A stretch of DNA of 64,000 nucleotides, taken from assembly GCA_949743655.1 (NCBI GenBank), contig CATJUP010000101.1, forward strand, positions 1 through 64,000, in the 5' to 3' direction. Below are positions 56,030 to 64,000 of the stretch, piece after piece. Source of the stretch: an uncultured Eubacteriales bacterium. GTDB lineage: Bacteria; Bacillota; Clostridia; Lachnospirales; Anaerotignaceae. The position numbers and the translations under genes were made by a program. Each line of letters opens with the position of its first letter. Within the stretch, counting starts at the first letter, position 1. The notes under the pieces were generated by a model, which was not told the origin of the DNA, searched no databases, and saw only the letters and a program-made list of their open reading frames with translations.

Positions 56030-57811
56030 TTAATTTTTCTCATCAACAATGTTTTTAGGCGGGCTTTTAAGAAATGTAAGTATCATTTTTGTTCCTCTTA
56101 AAACTTCGCTCTCAACCTCTATGCTTCCGCCATGTAGTTCCATTATCTCTTTAGCTATAGCCAAACCAAGCCCTGTGCCGCCCATAGAACGGCTTCTGGC
56201 TTTATCCACACGATAGAACCTCTCAAATATACGCGGCAAATCATTTTTAGATATTCCTATTCCATTGTCCTCAACAAATATTTTAACACAGTCTCTTTTT
56301 TCTTCCGCCCATACTTTAACTTTACTTCCCTCAGGGCTATATTTAACAGCATTTGTTATAACATTGTTTATAACTTGTGTTATTCTTCCTTTATCAGCCA
56401 ATATAAATACATCACGCCCTATAGGCTCAAATGTAAGTGTCTGATTTTTATTTTCGGCAAGTATACGGCTTGTTTTAACATTTTCTGATATAAACCCATC
56501 TATATTTATTCTTCCATAATTAAGTTCAATTTGGTTATTGTCAAAACGTGAGAGCTGTAAAAGATCACGCACAAGAAAAGACATTCTGTCCGCCTCATTA
56601 TTTACTATTCCCAAAAACTCCTCGGCAATTTCTTTATCTTCTAAAGCTCCGTCAAGAAGTGTCTCTGTATAGCTTTTTACAGTTGTAAGAGGTGTTCTTA
56701 ACTCATGAGACACATTTGCAACAAACTCTTTGCGCATATCGTCAAGGCGTTTCATTTCGGTATTATCCTGCAAAACCACTATAACACCGGCAAATTTATC
56801 TCTTTCGTTTAAATGAGGTGAAAAACTGGCGTTTATATATTTTTCGCCTACCCAAAAATTAACTTTTTTGCTTGTTTTACTGTCAACCATATCTATATAC
56901 ACACCGCTTGTAATACCATAATTATTTATAAAATCATTAATATTTCCTTCAACTTTATTAGTATCAAGCATACCAAGAGCGGCTGTATTAAAATGTGTAA
57001 CACTGCCCGATTTATCAAAAGACAAAACACCGTCTGTCATATTATGAAGTATTATCTCAAGGCGGTTTTTCTCGTTTCTCATTTCACTAAGCGTATTGTT
57101 TAATTCCGCCGCCATAAAATTAAAACTTTCGGAAAGCTGACCTATTTCATCGTTTGAGTTTACTTTTACAGTCTGGTCAAATCTTCCTTTAGCCCACTCT
57201 TTAGCTTTTGTAGAGAGCGCTAATATAGGTCCTGTTATAGTATTAGCAAAAAAATATCCCATTACAGCCGCCATTAAAAACGCTATAGCCACCGAAAGAA
57301 TAAGTGTTTGTCTTGTTTGGTCTATACTTTGCTCTATACCAGAGGCGTCCATTCTTGTAAATATTACATATTTAACAGCGCCGCCCAATATTACAGGTTC
57401 GGCAAACTCAATATAAGTGCCGTCAGTCATAAATCTTATTTTAGACAACGCTTCATTTCCCGCTAAAGCGCTTACTACAATAGAGCTTTTGTATTCCTCT
57501 AAAAAAGCGGCTTTTGAGTTTATTGTTGATGCTATAGTGTTTCCGTCAGTGTCTATAATATTGCCTTGTATTTGACCAATATCGCCTCCGCCTTGAGTAA
57601 ACTGAGAAAGACCATCTTGAAAACCGCCTTCTTCATAAGACAAAACAACTTGTTCTTTTATTTTCTCACTGTACAGCCGTATCTGTGTTTCTGCCCTTTT
57701 AAGCTCTATATCTTGAAGGCTTATAAGTATAAAACTCCCGCAAACAATCATAACTATCATAACAAGACCAAGATACATGGCTATTAATTTGGCCTTAATA
57801 CTTCTCATCAT
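56030..57811 (-). CDS. walK: WalK-type sensor histidine kinase
   Basis: The cell-wall homeostasis sensor kinase. It has 593 residues: TM1 (about 9-31), an extracellular PAS-like sensor (about 32-168), TM2 (about 169-189), HAMP (about 190-243), cytoplasmic PAS (about 250-350), HisKA with the phosphorylated His in FVANVSHELRTPLTT (His 369), and HATPase_c (VEDNGIGISKNDLP, MGGTGLGLAI). It follows walR by 15 bp. The genes for its inhibitors YycH/YycI are on the same strand 3.3 kb downstream, beyond feoAB. Confidence 0.93.
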   Translation of the reverse strand: MMRSIKAKLIAMYLGLVMIVMIVCGSFILISLQDIELKRAETQIRLYSEKIKEQVVLSYEEGGFQDGLSQFTQGGGDIGQIQGNIIDTDGNTIASTINSKAAFLEEYKSSIVVSALAGNEALSKIRFMTDGTYIEFAEPVILGGAVKYVIFTRMDASGIEQSIDQTRQTLILSVAIAFLMAAVMGYFFANTITGPILALSTKAKEWAKGRFDQTVKVNSNDEIGQLSESFNFMAAELNNTLSEMRNEKNRLEIILHNMTDGVLSFDKSGSVTHFNTAALGMLDTNKVEGNINDFINNYGITSGVYIDMVDSKTSKKVNFWVGEKYINASFSPHLNERDKFAGVIVVLQDNTEMKRLDDMRKEFVANVSHELRTPLTTVKSYTETLLDGALEDKEIAEEFLGIVNNEADRMSFLVRDLLQLSRFDNNQIELNYGRINIDGFISENVKTSRILAENKNQTLTFEPIGRDVFILADKGRITQVINNVITNAVKYSPEGSKVKVWAEEKRDCVKIFVEDNGIGISKNDLPRIFERFYRVDKARSRSMGGTGLGLAIAKEIMELHGGSIEVESEVLRGTKMILTFLKSPPKNIVDEKN

Positions 57812-57826
57812 ATAAAATCCCCCGGC

Positions 57827-58522
57827 TTATGAGCCAAAATAGTACCCCACACCACGTTTTGTAAGTATATATGTCGGTTTTCCCGGGTCGTCCTCTATTT
57901 TTTCTCTCAATCGCCTTACAGTAACGTCAACTGTGCGCACATCTCCAAAATACTCGTATCCCCATACTTTTTCTAAAAGAGTTTCTCTTGAGAAAACTTG
58001 TGTTTTTTGTGATGCCAAAAATTTAAGAAGTTCATATTCTCTTAATGTTAAATCAACCGTTTTGCTGTCTTTTTTTACCTCAAACAAATTTGTATCTATT
58101 GTAAGCTGACCAAAAGAAAGCACATTTTTGTCATCTGTTTTTTCCAAGTCGCTTAAAGCGCCTCCACGTTTTCTTAAATTGGCTTTTACTCTCGCCATAA
58201 GTTCTCTTGTGCCAAAAGGTTTTGTCACATAGTCATCAGCGCCAAGCTCTAAACCTAAAACCTTGTCCACTTCCTCGGCTCTTGCTGTAAGCATTATTAT
58301 AGGTGTATCATATTTTTCTCGTATTTTTCTGCAAGCGGCATATCCGTCTAATTTTGGCATCATTATATCAAGCAGTATAAGGTCTGGTTTATACTCCTCA
58401 TTAAATTTTATAGCGTCTTCACCATCGCTTGCTGTTATTACATCATAGCCTTCTTTTTTGAGATTATATTTTATAATATCAACAATATTTTTCTCATCAT
58501 CAACAACAAGTATTTTACTCAT
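57827..58522 (-). CDS. walR: WalR-type response regulator
   Basis: An OmpR-family regulator of 231 residues. Acidic pair DD (8-9), phosphoacceptor Asp 52 in LILLDIMMPKLDG, switch Thr and Lys in VTKPFGTRELMA, and a winged-helix DNA-binding domain ending VTVRRLREKIEDDPGKPTYI-(LTKRGVGYYF). I use the ATG at 58522 (TGGAGGC upstream). Master regulator of peptidoglycan hydrolases in Firmicutes; the expected binding site is TGTWAH-N5-TGTWAH, found at 53232-53248. Confidence 0.95.
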   Translation of the reverse strand: MSKILVVDDEKNIVDIIKYNLKKEGYDVITASDGEDAIKFNEEYKPDLILLDIMMPKLDGYAACRKIREKYDTPIIMLTARAEEVDKVLGLELGADDYVTKPFGTRELMARVKANLRKRGGALSDLEKTDDKNVLSFGQLTIDTNLFEVKKDSKTVDLTLREYELLKFLASQKTQVFSRETLLEKVWGYEYFGDVRTVDVTVRRLREKIEDDPGKPTYILTKRGVGYYFGS

Positions 58523-58543
58523 ATTAAAAGCCTCCATAGCGTT

Positions 58544-59344
58544 CTATCCGTTATACTTAACGGTTAAAAACGGAACTTGTTTCTTTATATTAAGTTTTTG
58601 ACCAATTTTGATTACGTCATCTGTCATTGAGTTAATTTCTTTAAGCTCATCTGTATCCATACCAAATTTGTTGGCAACAGACCAAAGAGCATCACCTGAA
58701 ACAACAGTGTATATATCATCTTCTTCTGTTGTGTAAGTTAGTTTTCTGTATGCTTCTTCAAAAGTAAGTACCTCATCAGATTTAACAAAACCGTCAATAA
58801 CCTCAACTTTTTGCTCAAATGAACATTTTGTAACATCAGCGTTTTCTGGCGCAAATTTACCTTTTATGCTTTCCAAAAGATTGTTAGCCTCTGTTGACGT
58901 TTCAAGTATAGCGGCTATAGTATTATCTACTTTTATTATACCAGCCTCAATCTCATAATTTACGCTTTCTTTTACTTTTGTAATAGCGTATTCAGCAGTA
59001 ACTTTTTGTGACGAGGGCGCGTGTATAAGCTCTAATTTTATATCGTCTGTAAAACGCACATTTGTGTTAATATCTTTTGATAAAGATGCCTGAGCCGTAT
59101 TATATATATCTTCAGCTGTAATTTTAGTTTTATCAATTACGCATACTATATTATTCCCAACAACAACATTATACGCATTTTTGCCAAAAAACATTTCAAA
59201 TATAATAATTACTGCCGCTAACAAAACTAATAAAACCAATATAGCTAATTTAATCTTTTGTATTTTCTTTCTTTTCTCACGGGCGACTTTGCGTTTTTGG
59301 GAATTATCGGTTACTTCATTTTTACTTCGTTTGTTTTTATACAC
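58544..59344 (-). CDS. Membrane-anchored LysM protein (truncated LysM-G5-M23 architecture)
   Basis: A 266-residue protein: a basic cytoplasmic N-terminus, one helix (LAILVLLVLLAAVIIIFEMFF), an extracellular region (about 60-200) and one LysM (about 212-255, YTVVSGDALWSVANKFGMDT) followed immediately by VPFLTVKYNG and the stop. In clostridial relatives the phrase after LysM usually leads into a G5 domain and an M23 peptidase; both are missing here. The start is GTG (59344-59342) behind AGGGGTGG. It precedes walR by 21 bp, as in other Clostridia. Confidence 0.85.
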   Translation of the reverse strand: MYKNKRSKNEVTDNSQKRKVAREKRKKIQKIKLAILVLLVLLAAVIIIFEMFFGKNAYNVVVGNNIVCVIDKTKITAEDIYNTAQASLSKDINTNVRFTDDIKLELIHAPSSQKVTAEYAITKVKESVNYEIEAGIIKVDNTIAAILETSTEANNLLESIKGKFAPENADVTKCSFEQKVEVIDGFVKSDEVLTFEEAYRKLTYTTEEDDIYTVVSGDALWSVANKFGMDTDELKEINSMTDDVIKIGQKLNIKKQVPFLTVKYNG

Positions 59345-59409
59345 TTTGCCACCCCTTTATTTTTTATGTTCTTATGTCTTTTATACTTAACCGAAATCTC
59401 CACTTTATT

Positions 59410-59445
59410 AAATTTTAAATCGCACATATGTGCGATTTAAAATTT
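59410..59445. terminator. 36-bp perfect palindrome between fadR-like and LysM-walRK
   Basis: AAATTTTAAATCGCACAT (59410-59427) followed directly by its reverse complement (59428-59445). It lies between the FadR-like stop and the LysM-walRK promoter region. Probably a terminator; could also be an operator. Confidence 0.7.
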
Positions 59446-59474
59446 AAATTTCTGTCAAACTTTTTTCAAAAATG

Positions 59475-60143
59475 TTAGCTTTTAAGCGACTGCAATATAA
59501 CCTGTGTTTGATGACTTATGTGCTCTTCCATAACATTAGCTCCCATAACATCATCATGTTTTTCAACAGCCTGTATTATATTTCGGTGATGATTTATAAC
59601 AGCCGTTTTTGTTTCATAAACCTCAAGATACGCCATTCTGTATCTATATACTTGCGTTTGCAAATTATTTATTATTGACACCAATTTAGAGTTTCCAGTT
59701 GAACGGAATAAAACATCATGAAATTTTTCGTCTGATGTAGCTACTTCTTCATAATTTTTCTCTTCAAAAGCCTTTTCAAATATGGCGTTATATTTTTTAA
59801 GCTCCTCTATATCCTCAGCACTCATATTATGGCACGCGTGGCGTATACTCAAAACCTCAAGAGCGCTTCTTATCTCAAGTATATTTTTTATATCATCGGC
59901 GCTTATATCAAGCACTTGTGCGCCTCGCCTTGGAATTAACTCAACAAGGTTTTCTTGTTCTAACATTCTTAAAGCCTCTCTAACAGGCGTACGGCTTACA
60001 CCCAATTTTTCGGCTAATTGGTTTTCTAAAAGTCTTTCTCCCGGTTTAAGCTGTCCTTTTAATATAGCGTTTCTGAGATTATTAAAAACTACCTCTCTTA
60101 GTGGAAGATACTCGTTATTATTTACCTCAAACTTATATTCCAT
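59475..60143 (-). CDS. GntR/FadR-family (FCD) transcription regulator
   Basis: A 222-residue regulator: N-terminal winged helix (LLENQLAEKLGVSRTPVREALRMLEQENLVEL) and C-terminal FCD domain (about 80-215). The latter has His/Asp ligands typical of metal-dependent FCD proteins (EKFHDVLFRSTGNSKL, and HHRNIIQAVEKHDDVMGANVMEEHI). AAGGAGGG precedes the ATG. Likely responds to an organic acid; its own target is not evident. Confidence 0.92.
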   Translation of the reverse strand: MEYKFEVNNNEYLPLREVVFNNLRNAILKGQLKPGERLLENQLAEKLGVSRTPVREALRMLEQENLVELIPRRGAQVLDISADDIKNILEIRSALEVLSIRHACHNMSAEDIEELKKYNAIFEKAFEEKNYEEVATSDEKFHDVLFRSTGNSKLVSIINNLQTQVYRYRMAYLEVYETKTAVINHHRNIIQAVEKHDDVMGANVMEEHISHQTQVILQSLKS

Positions 60144-60169
60144 TAAAAACCCTCCTTACAATATTACAT

Positions 60170-61024
60170 TCACGGATTAATCGTTTGGGTAGAAAAAACC
60201 TCTTTAAATCCAAATTCGCTTTTTATATACTCAGCAGCGGCATCAGCTTTTTGTTTATCCAAAAAAAGACCGTATACTGATGGTCCGCTGCCACTCATAG
60301 CACTTGATATTGCGCCGTTATTTATAAGAGCCTGTTTAATTTTATATATAACAGGCTCTCTTACTGCTGTTACTGTTTCAAGTACATTAACAGTGCCTTT
60401 AGCTATACTTTCTTTGTCATTTTCCTCTATTGCTTTTAAAACTCTTTTTGTGTCTGGTCTTAATTTTATATTATTTATATTAAGTGCTTTATAAACCTCC
60501 GCCGTTGATACATATATGTCGGGCTTTACAAGCGTAACATAAAAGTGAGGACATTTGTTTGTATAAACCAATTTATCCCCAAGCCCATAAGCAAACGCCG
60601 TACCATTTTTAATACAAAAAGGAACATCTTTACCTATAGATGATGCTAAATCATAAAAATTATATATAGACATTTGAGGAAAAAATAATTTTCTCATTCC
60701 TTTTATAACAGCAGCGGCATCGGCACTGCCACCAGCCAAACCGGCAGCTATAGGCACACGCTTTTTTATATATATATCAACACCATAGGACATATCATAT
60801 TTATCAATAATTTTTTTAGCGGCGATATACGCTGTATTTAAATTTTGTATTTTACTGTCACAAAATACATTTATACCGCCGCTGTTTTTTTTAATTTCCA
60901 CATCGTCATAAACATCTATAGACTGCATTATCATCTCAAGCTCATGATAACCGTCATCACGTTTTTTAATGACATCAAGAGTAATATTAATTTTAGCGTA
61001 AGCATTAATTGATATTTTATCCAT
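60170..61024 (-). CDS. ispE: 4-diphosphocytidyl-2-C-methyl-D-erythritol kinase
   Basis: GHMP-family kinase of the MEP isoprenoid pathway, supplying undecaprenyl carriers among others. The 284 residues include NAYAKINITLDVIKKRDDGYHELEM at the start, the ATP loop PIAAGLAGGSADAAAVI (about 90-106) and the C-terminal SAMSGSGPSVYGLF. Promoter TTGCTT-17-TATAAT upstream; leader of about 120 nt. Followed 26 bp later by the FadR-like gene. Confidence 0.96.
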   Translation of the reverse strand: MDKISINAYAKINITLDVIKKRDDGYHELEMIMQSIDVYDDVEIKKNSGGINVFCDSKIQNLNTAYIAAKKIIDKYDMSYGVDIYIKKRVPIAAGLAGGSADAAAVIKGMRKLFFPQMSIYNFYDLASSIGKDVPFCIKNGTAFAYGLGDKLVYTNKCPHFYVTLVKPDIYVSTAEVYKALNINNIKLRPDTKRVLKAIEENDKESIAKGTVNVLETVTAVREPVIYKIKQALINNGAISSAMSGSGPSVYGLFLDKQKADAAAEYIKSEFGFKEVFSTQTINP

Positions 61025-61153
61025 AATTATTTCACCATTAACAAAAAATAATATACCTCAATATATTTCATTTATATAAAAGCATTCAAAAATAAACATT
61101 TTATTTAATACATTCACCTTGTTGCACTAATTTTATACAAGTTACACACTTTT

Positions 61154-61182
61154 ATTATATCTAAATTGCATTAATAAAGCAA
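61154..61182 (-). promoter_or_regulatory. Promoter of ispE
   Basis: Minus strand TTGCTT (61182-61177), 17 bp, TATAAT (61159-61154). The 61025-61346 gap otherwise holds this promoter, the fumarase promoter, and AT-rich sequence without ORFs or repeat copies. Confidence 0.75.
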
Positions 61183-61308
61183 CAATAATACAATTTTTGA
61201 CATAATTTTTAAATATCCAACACATAATATTAAAAATTATAAAATATACACATTTGATAGCCTAAAACTCTATTTGATTAAAATATTGTTTAAAATAGAA
61301 AGTTCAAG

Positions 61309-61317
61309 TGTTATAAT
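61309..61317 (+). promoter_or_regulatory. Extended -10 promoter of fumarase operon
   Basis: TGTTATAAT (61309-61317), an extended -10 (TG-N-TATAAT). The -35 region is poor (TTTAAA). Start near 61324, leader of about 23 nt ending in TGGAGG. Confidence 0.65.
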
Positions 61318-61346
61318 ATAAAAAACAAATTTTATGGAGGTAAGCA

Positions 61347-62189
61347 ATGCGTGATATTAATGTCAGTGAGATAATATTTAAAGTTAAAAATATGTGTTCG
61401 CCGGCTAACTGCATTTTAAATAGTGACATATACAACTCATTAAAAAACGCCCAAATAGCTGAGAAATCTCCTATTGGCAAAGAAATGCTCAGCCAAATTA
61501 TAGAAAACGCCGATATAGCCAAAACGGATAATGTACCTATATGTCAGGATACCGGAATGGCAGTTGTTTTTGTAACAATAGGTCAAAACGTACACATAAC
61601 AGGCGGCTCTTTAACAGATGCTATAAACGAGGGTATTCGTTTGGGATATACACAAAACTATCTTAGAAAATCTATAGTAAAAGACCCATTTATAAGAGTA
61701 AATACAAACGATAATACCCCTGCCATAATACACTATAACATAGTTGAAGGGGATAAATTAAAAATAGAGTTAGCCCCAAAAGGTGCTGGAAGCGAGAATA
61801 TGAGCAAAATATTTATGCTTAAACCGTCAGATGGAATACAAGGCGCTAAAAATGCCATAATAAGCGCAGTTGAAACAGCCGGACCAAACCCATGCCCGCC
61901 AATGATAATAGGCGTTGGCTGTGGTGGTAATTTTGAGCTTAGCGCTCTTTTAGCCAAAAAGGCTCTTTTACGCCCTGTAGGCACTCACTCTCAAATACCG
62001 CACATAAAACAAATGGAAATTGAGCTTTTAGAAAAAATAAACCGTACTGGGATAGGACCTCAAGGGCTTGGCGGAAACACAACCGCTTTAGCCGTAAATA
62101 TAGATACATACGCCACACATATAGCCTGTATGCCAATAGCCGTAAACATAAGCTGTCATGTTACAAGACACACTGTATGTGAGATATAA
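61347..62189 (+). CDS. Class I fumarate hydratase, alpha subunit
   Basis: The N-terminal, 4Fe-4S-binding half of a two-subunit class I (oxygen-sensitive) fumarase or L(+)-tartrate dehydratase-type enzyme. The 280 residues include VPICQDTGMAVVF (cluster Cys), GCGGNFELSALLAKKAL and ISCHVTRH. These heterodimeric enzymes are usual in anaerobes. It is followed 20 bp later by the beta subunit. Fumarase is the likelier activity; tartrate is not excluded. Confidence 0.92.
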   Translation: MRDINVSEIIFKVKNMCSPANCILNSDIYNSLKNAQIAEKSPIGKEMLSQIIENADIAKTDNVPICQDTGMAVVFVTIGQNVHITGGSLTDAINEGIRLGYTQNYLRKSIVKDPFIRVNTNDNTPAIIHYNIVEGDKLKIELAPKGAGSENMSKIFMLKPSDGIQGAKNAIISAVETAGPNPCPPMIIGVGCGGNFELSALLAKKALLRPVGTHSQIPHIKQMEIELLEKINRTGIGPQGLGGNTTALAVNIDTYATHIACMPIAVNISCHVTRHTVCEI

Positions 62190-62209
62190 TAAAATCGGAG
62201 GACAAATAT

Positions 62210-62761
62210 ATGGATATAAAAATAACAACCCCTCTAACAAAAGAAAACGCCCAAAAATTAAAAGCTGGCGATATAGTTAAAATAACCGGCACAATATATA
62301 CCGCGCGGGATGCCGCCCACAAAAGAATGATTGAGGATTATGATAAAACTGGAAAATTTCCTTTTGATATTGAAAATTCAATAATATATTACTGTGGTCC
62401 TTCTCCTGCCAAACCTGGCGATACTATAGGCTCTGCCGGACCTACAACAAGCTATCGTATGGACGCATACTCACCTTTCATAATCAAAAACGGTCAAACG
62501 GGAATGATAGGCAAAGGCGACAGAAACAGCGATGTTATAGAGGCTATAAAAAAATATAAATCAGTATACTTTGCCGCAACGGGAGGAGCCGCCGCGCTTA
62601 TATCAAGCCATATAAAAAAATGTGATGTAATAGCTTATGAGGATTTGGGGGCTGAGGCTATAAGAAAACTATATGTTGAGGATTTTCCGGTAATAGTTGT
62701 TATAGATACAGAAGGAAATAATTTATATGAGACTCAAAGAACAAAATACAAAACATTATAA
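62210..62761 (+). CDS. Class I fumarate hydratase, beta subunit
   Basis: The C-terminal half, 183 residues, with GTIYTARDAAHKRMIED, YYCGPSPAKPGDTIGSAGPT, and GQTGMIGKGDRN, the fumarase C-terminal-domain signatures, including residues that bind substrate. CGGAGG precedes the ATG. Its last 35 nt overlap the following lipoprotein gene in a different frame. Confidence 0.93.
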   Translation: MDIKITTPLTKENAQKLKAGDIVKITGTIYTARDAAHKRMIEDYDKTGKFPFDIENSIIYYCGPSPAKPGDTIGSAGPTTSYRMDAYSPFIIKNGQTGMIGKGDRNSDVIEAIKKYKSVYFAATGGAAALISSHIKKCDVIAYEDLGAEAIRKLYVEDFPVIVVIDTEGNNLYETQRTKYKTL

Positions 62762-63962
62762 TATTTTTATTATATTATTAATTATAGCCTCTTTTATACT
62801 CACATCCTGCGGAACAAAAAGCCAACAGAATTATTACAAGCATAATATCACAACTACACCCAAACGTACTGTTGAGATTAAAAAGCCCGAACCTGAAAAA
62901 ATTGAAGCTGTAATAAATTTTACAGGCGACTTAATGGTACACAGCTATCAATATAACGAAAGCTATAACACCCAAACAAAAGAATATGAATTTGACCACA
63001 ATTTTGGAGCAATAAAAAAATATTTTGAATCAGCTGATTACACAATAGGCAATTTAGAAACTGTTTTAGGAGGTGAAGAAATAGGCGCTCAGGACTATCC
63101 GCGTTTTAACACTCCAGACAGTTTTGCTTTAGCCGCAAAAAATGCCGGTTTTTCTTTTTTTACAACCGCCAACAATCATTGTGTTGACCAAGGTACAGAT
63201 GCTCTTTGCCGCACACTTGACGTACTTGACAGTTTAGGTATTAAACATACCGGCACAAGCCGTTCTCAAGAAGAATATGAAAAAATAGAAATAACAGATA
63301 TAAATGGTATTAAATTTGTTTTTTTATCTTACACATATGGCACAAATGGAATACCTTTTAAAAACAGTTATAATGTTAATATTTTAGACGAAGAAAAAGT
63401 TGTTAATGATATTAAAAAAGCAAAAGAACTTAAACCGGATTTTATAATTGTTATGCCTCATATGGGCACAGAATATCAAACACAGCCAAACGATAGCCAA
63501 AAAAATTGGGCTGATATAATGTTTAACGCTGGTGCAGACATAATTGTAGCTAGTCATCCACATGTTTTACAGCCAATGGAGATGAGAGAAATAACTCTTT
63601 CTGACGGAAGTATAAAAACGGGTTATATAATGTATTCTATGGGTAATTTCATATCATCTCAAACAACACCGCCAAGAAACGCCAGTATAATATTAAACAT
63701 ACATTTTGTTAAAACAAACAAAACAGCACAAATAAGCAAAATATCATTTATACCAATATGGACACAATTTAGAAATCTATCAAACACAAATAATTTTGTT
63801 GTGAGAAGCATTTATGATGTTTTAAAAGAGCCCGAAAAGTACAGAAAAAAAGATTTGTCACGTGTTAAAGATATTCATTTTGAAACAACATCTCTTTTGC
63901 TTAACAAAAATATTCCTATTGAAGACATACAGGAGGAATATACGTTTTATAGTTTGCAATAA
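62727..63962 (+). CDS. CapA-family lipoprotein
   Basis: A 411-residue surface lipoprotein: signal with lipobox LTSCGT (Cys about 28) and a CapA/PgsA metallophosphatase-like domain (about 55-330). The domain shows INFTGDLMVHSYQ, YTIGNLETVLGG, FFTTANNHCVDQGTDAL, VMPHMGTEYQ and VASHPHVLQPMEM, with the metal-ligand Asp/Asn/His. These are poly-gamma-glutamate-synthesis-type proteins, though no capB/capC is adjacent. The only start that keeps the signal peptide is the ATG inside the fumarase beta gene. Confidence 0.88.
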   Translation: MRLKEQNTKHYNIFIILLIIASFILTSCGTKSQQNYYKHNITTTPKRTVEIKKPEPEKIEAVINFTGDLMVHSYQYNESYNTQTKEYEFDHNFGAIKKYFESADYTIGNLETVLGGEEIGAQDYPRFNTPDSFALAAKNAGFSFFTTANNHCVDQGTDALCRTLDVLDSLGIKHTGTSRSQEEYEKIEITDINGIKFVFLSYTYGTNGIPFKNSYNVNILDEEKVVNDIKKAKELKPDFIIVMPHMGTEYQTQPNDSQKNWADIMFNAGADIIVASHPHVLQPMEMREITLSDGSIKTGYIMYSMGNFISSQTTPPRNASIILNIHFVKTNKTAQISKISFIPIWTQFRNLSNTNNFVVRSIYDVLKEPEKYRKKDLSRVKDIHFETTSLLLNKNIPIEDIQEEYTFYSLQ

Positions 63963-63983
63963 TAAGAAAGGAGCGACAAAATT

Positions 63984-64000
63984 ATGAAAAAATTTGTTTG
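63984..64000 (+). CDS. Start of a further gene (partial)
   Basis: AAAGGAG at about 63967-63973, then ATG at 63984 and a reading frame MKKFV..., cut off by the window edge. The Lys-rich, hydrophobic-looking start may be a signal peptide. Nothing more can be said. Confidence 0.6.

Overview
The window is AT-rich, densely coded DNA from a motile, low-GC Gram-positive bacterium (Bacillota). It is most likely an anaerobic member of class Clostridia. The evidence is a leucine T-box in front of leuA, a WalRK-type two-component system with YycH/YycI/WalJ partners, DnaB/DnaD- and DnaI-type primosome proteins, csrA next to flagellin, an oxygen-sensitive class I two-subunit fumarase, FeoAB, and GGAGG ribosome sites throughout. 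I see no rRNA, tRNA, CRISPR array, prophage or transposase gene. The last bases hold only the start of another gene.

Layout. 1-3.9 kb: leucine operon (T-box, leuA, leuC, leuD running off the left edge) on the minus strand. 3.9-6.5 kb: a DUF1576-type membrane protein and, divergently, an Ldh2-family malate/lactate dehydrogenase. 6.5-9.5 kb: a 750-aa flagellin and csrA, separated by a gap rich in RNA-like structure. 9.8-18 kb (minus): tagO/wecA-like, upp, rpiB, tsaC, a SEC-C protein, pyrG, a lipoprotein cyclophilin and murG. 18-19.2 kb (plus): a ferritin-like protein and a HIT protein. 19.5-22.7 kb: panE and rnr. 22.7-25.3 kb (plus): purE, an HD hydrolase and an unknown secreted protein. 25.3-28.3 kb (minus): dnaI, a DnaD/DnaB-like gene, a TSCPD protein and a gamma-carbonic anhydrase. 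28.4-31.7 kb (plus): a Zn/Mn ABC transporter and an SDR. 31.7-41.7 kb: pyk, dnaE, an orphan PotD-like lipoprotein, an isochorismatase-family hydrolase, Crp/Fnr, a ferredoxin-like protein, HxlR and GntR regulators. 41.9-46.5 kb: an adaptor-ATPase-permease-TolC-like efflux operon. 47-59.3 kb: the Wal cell-wall locus (rlmH, walJ, murA, yycI, yycH, a secreted protein, then walK, walR and a LysM protein), split by feoA-feoB-small Cys-rich protein on the opposite strand. 59.4-64 kb: a FadR-type regulator, ispE, then fumarase alpha/beta and a CapA-like lipoprotein.

Three families of intergenic structure are not explained by genes. (1) Two copies of a cloverleaf-like nested inverted repeat of about 120 bp (416-537 and 9071-9187) keep the same shape with different paired bases. 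(2) A repeat family with a 106-bp period occurs at six places and is usually anchored by a hairpin 5-7 nt after a stop codon. (3) A 178-bp element with 33-bp inverted ends and TA flanks lies upstream of csrA. Regulatory sites readable from the sequence include the T-box, a CsrA-type hairpin over the flagellin ribosome site, a consensus WalR box, direct repeats in front of the efflux operon, and operator-like palindromes near the crp, hxlR and metal-transporter genes.

All gene functions are assigned by reading motifs; no database search or folding program was run.
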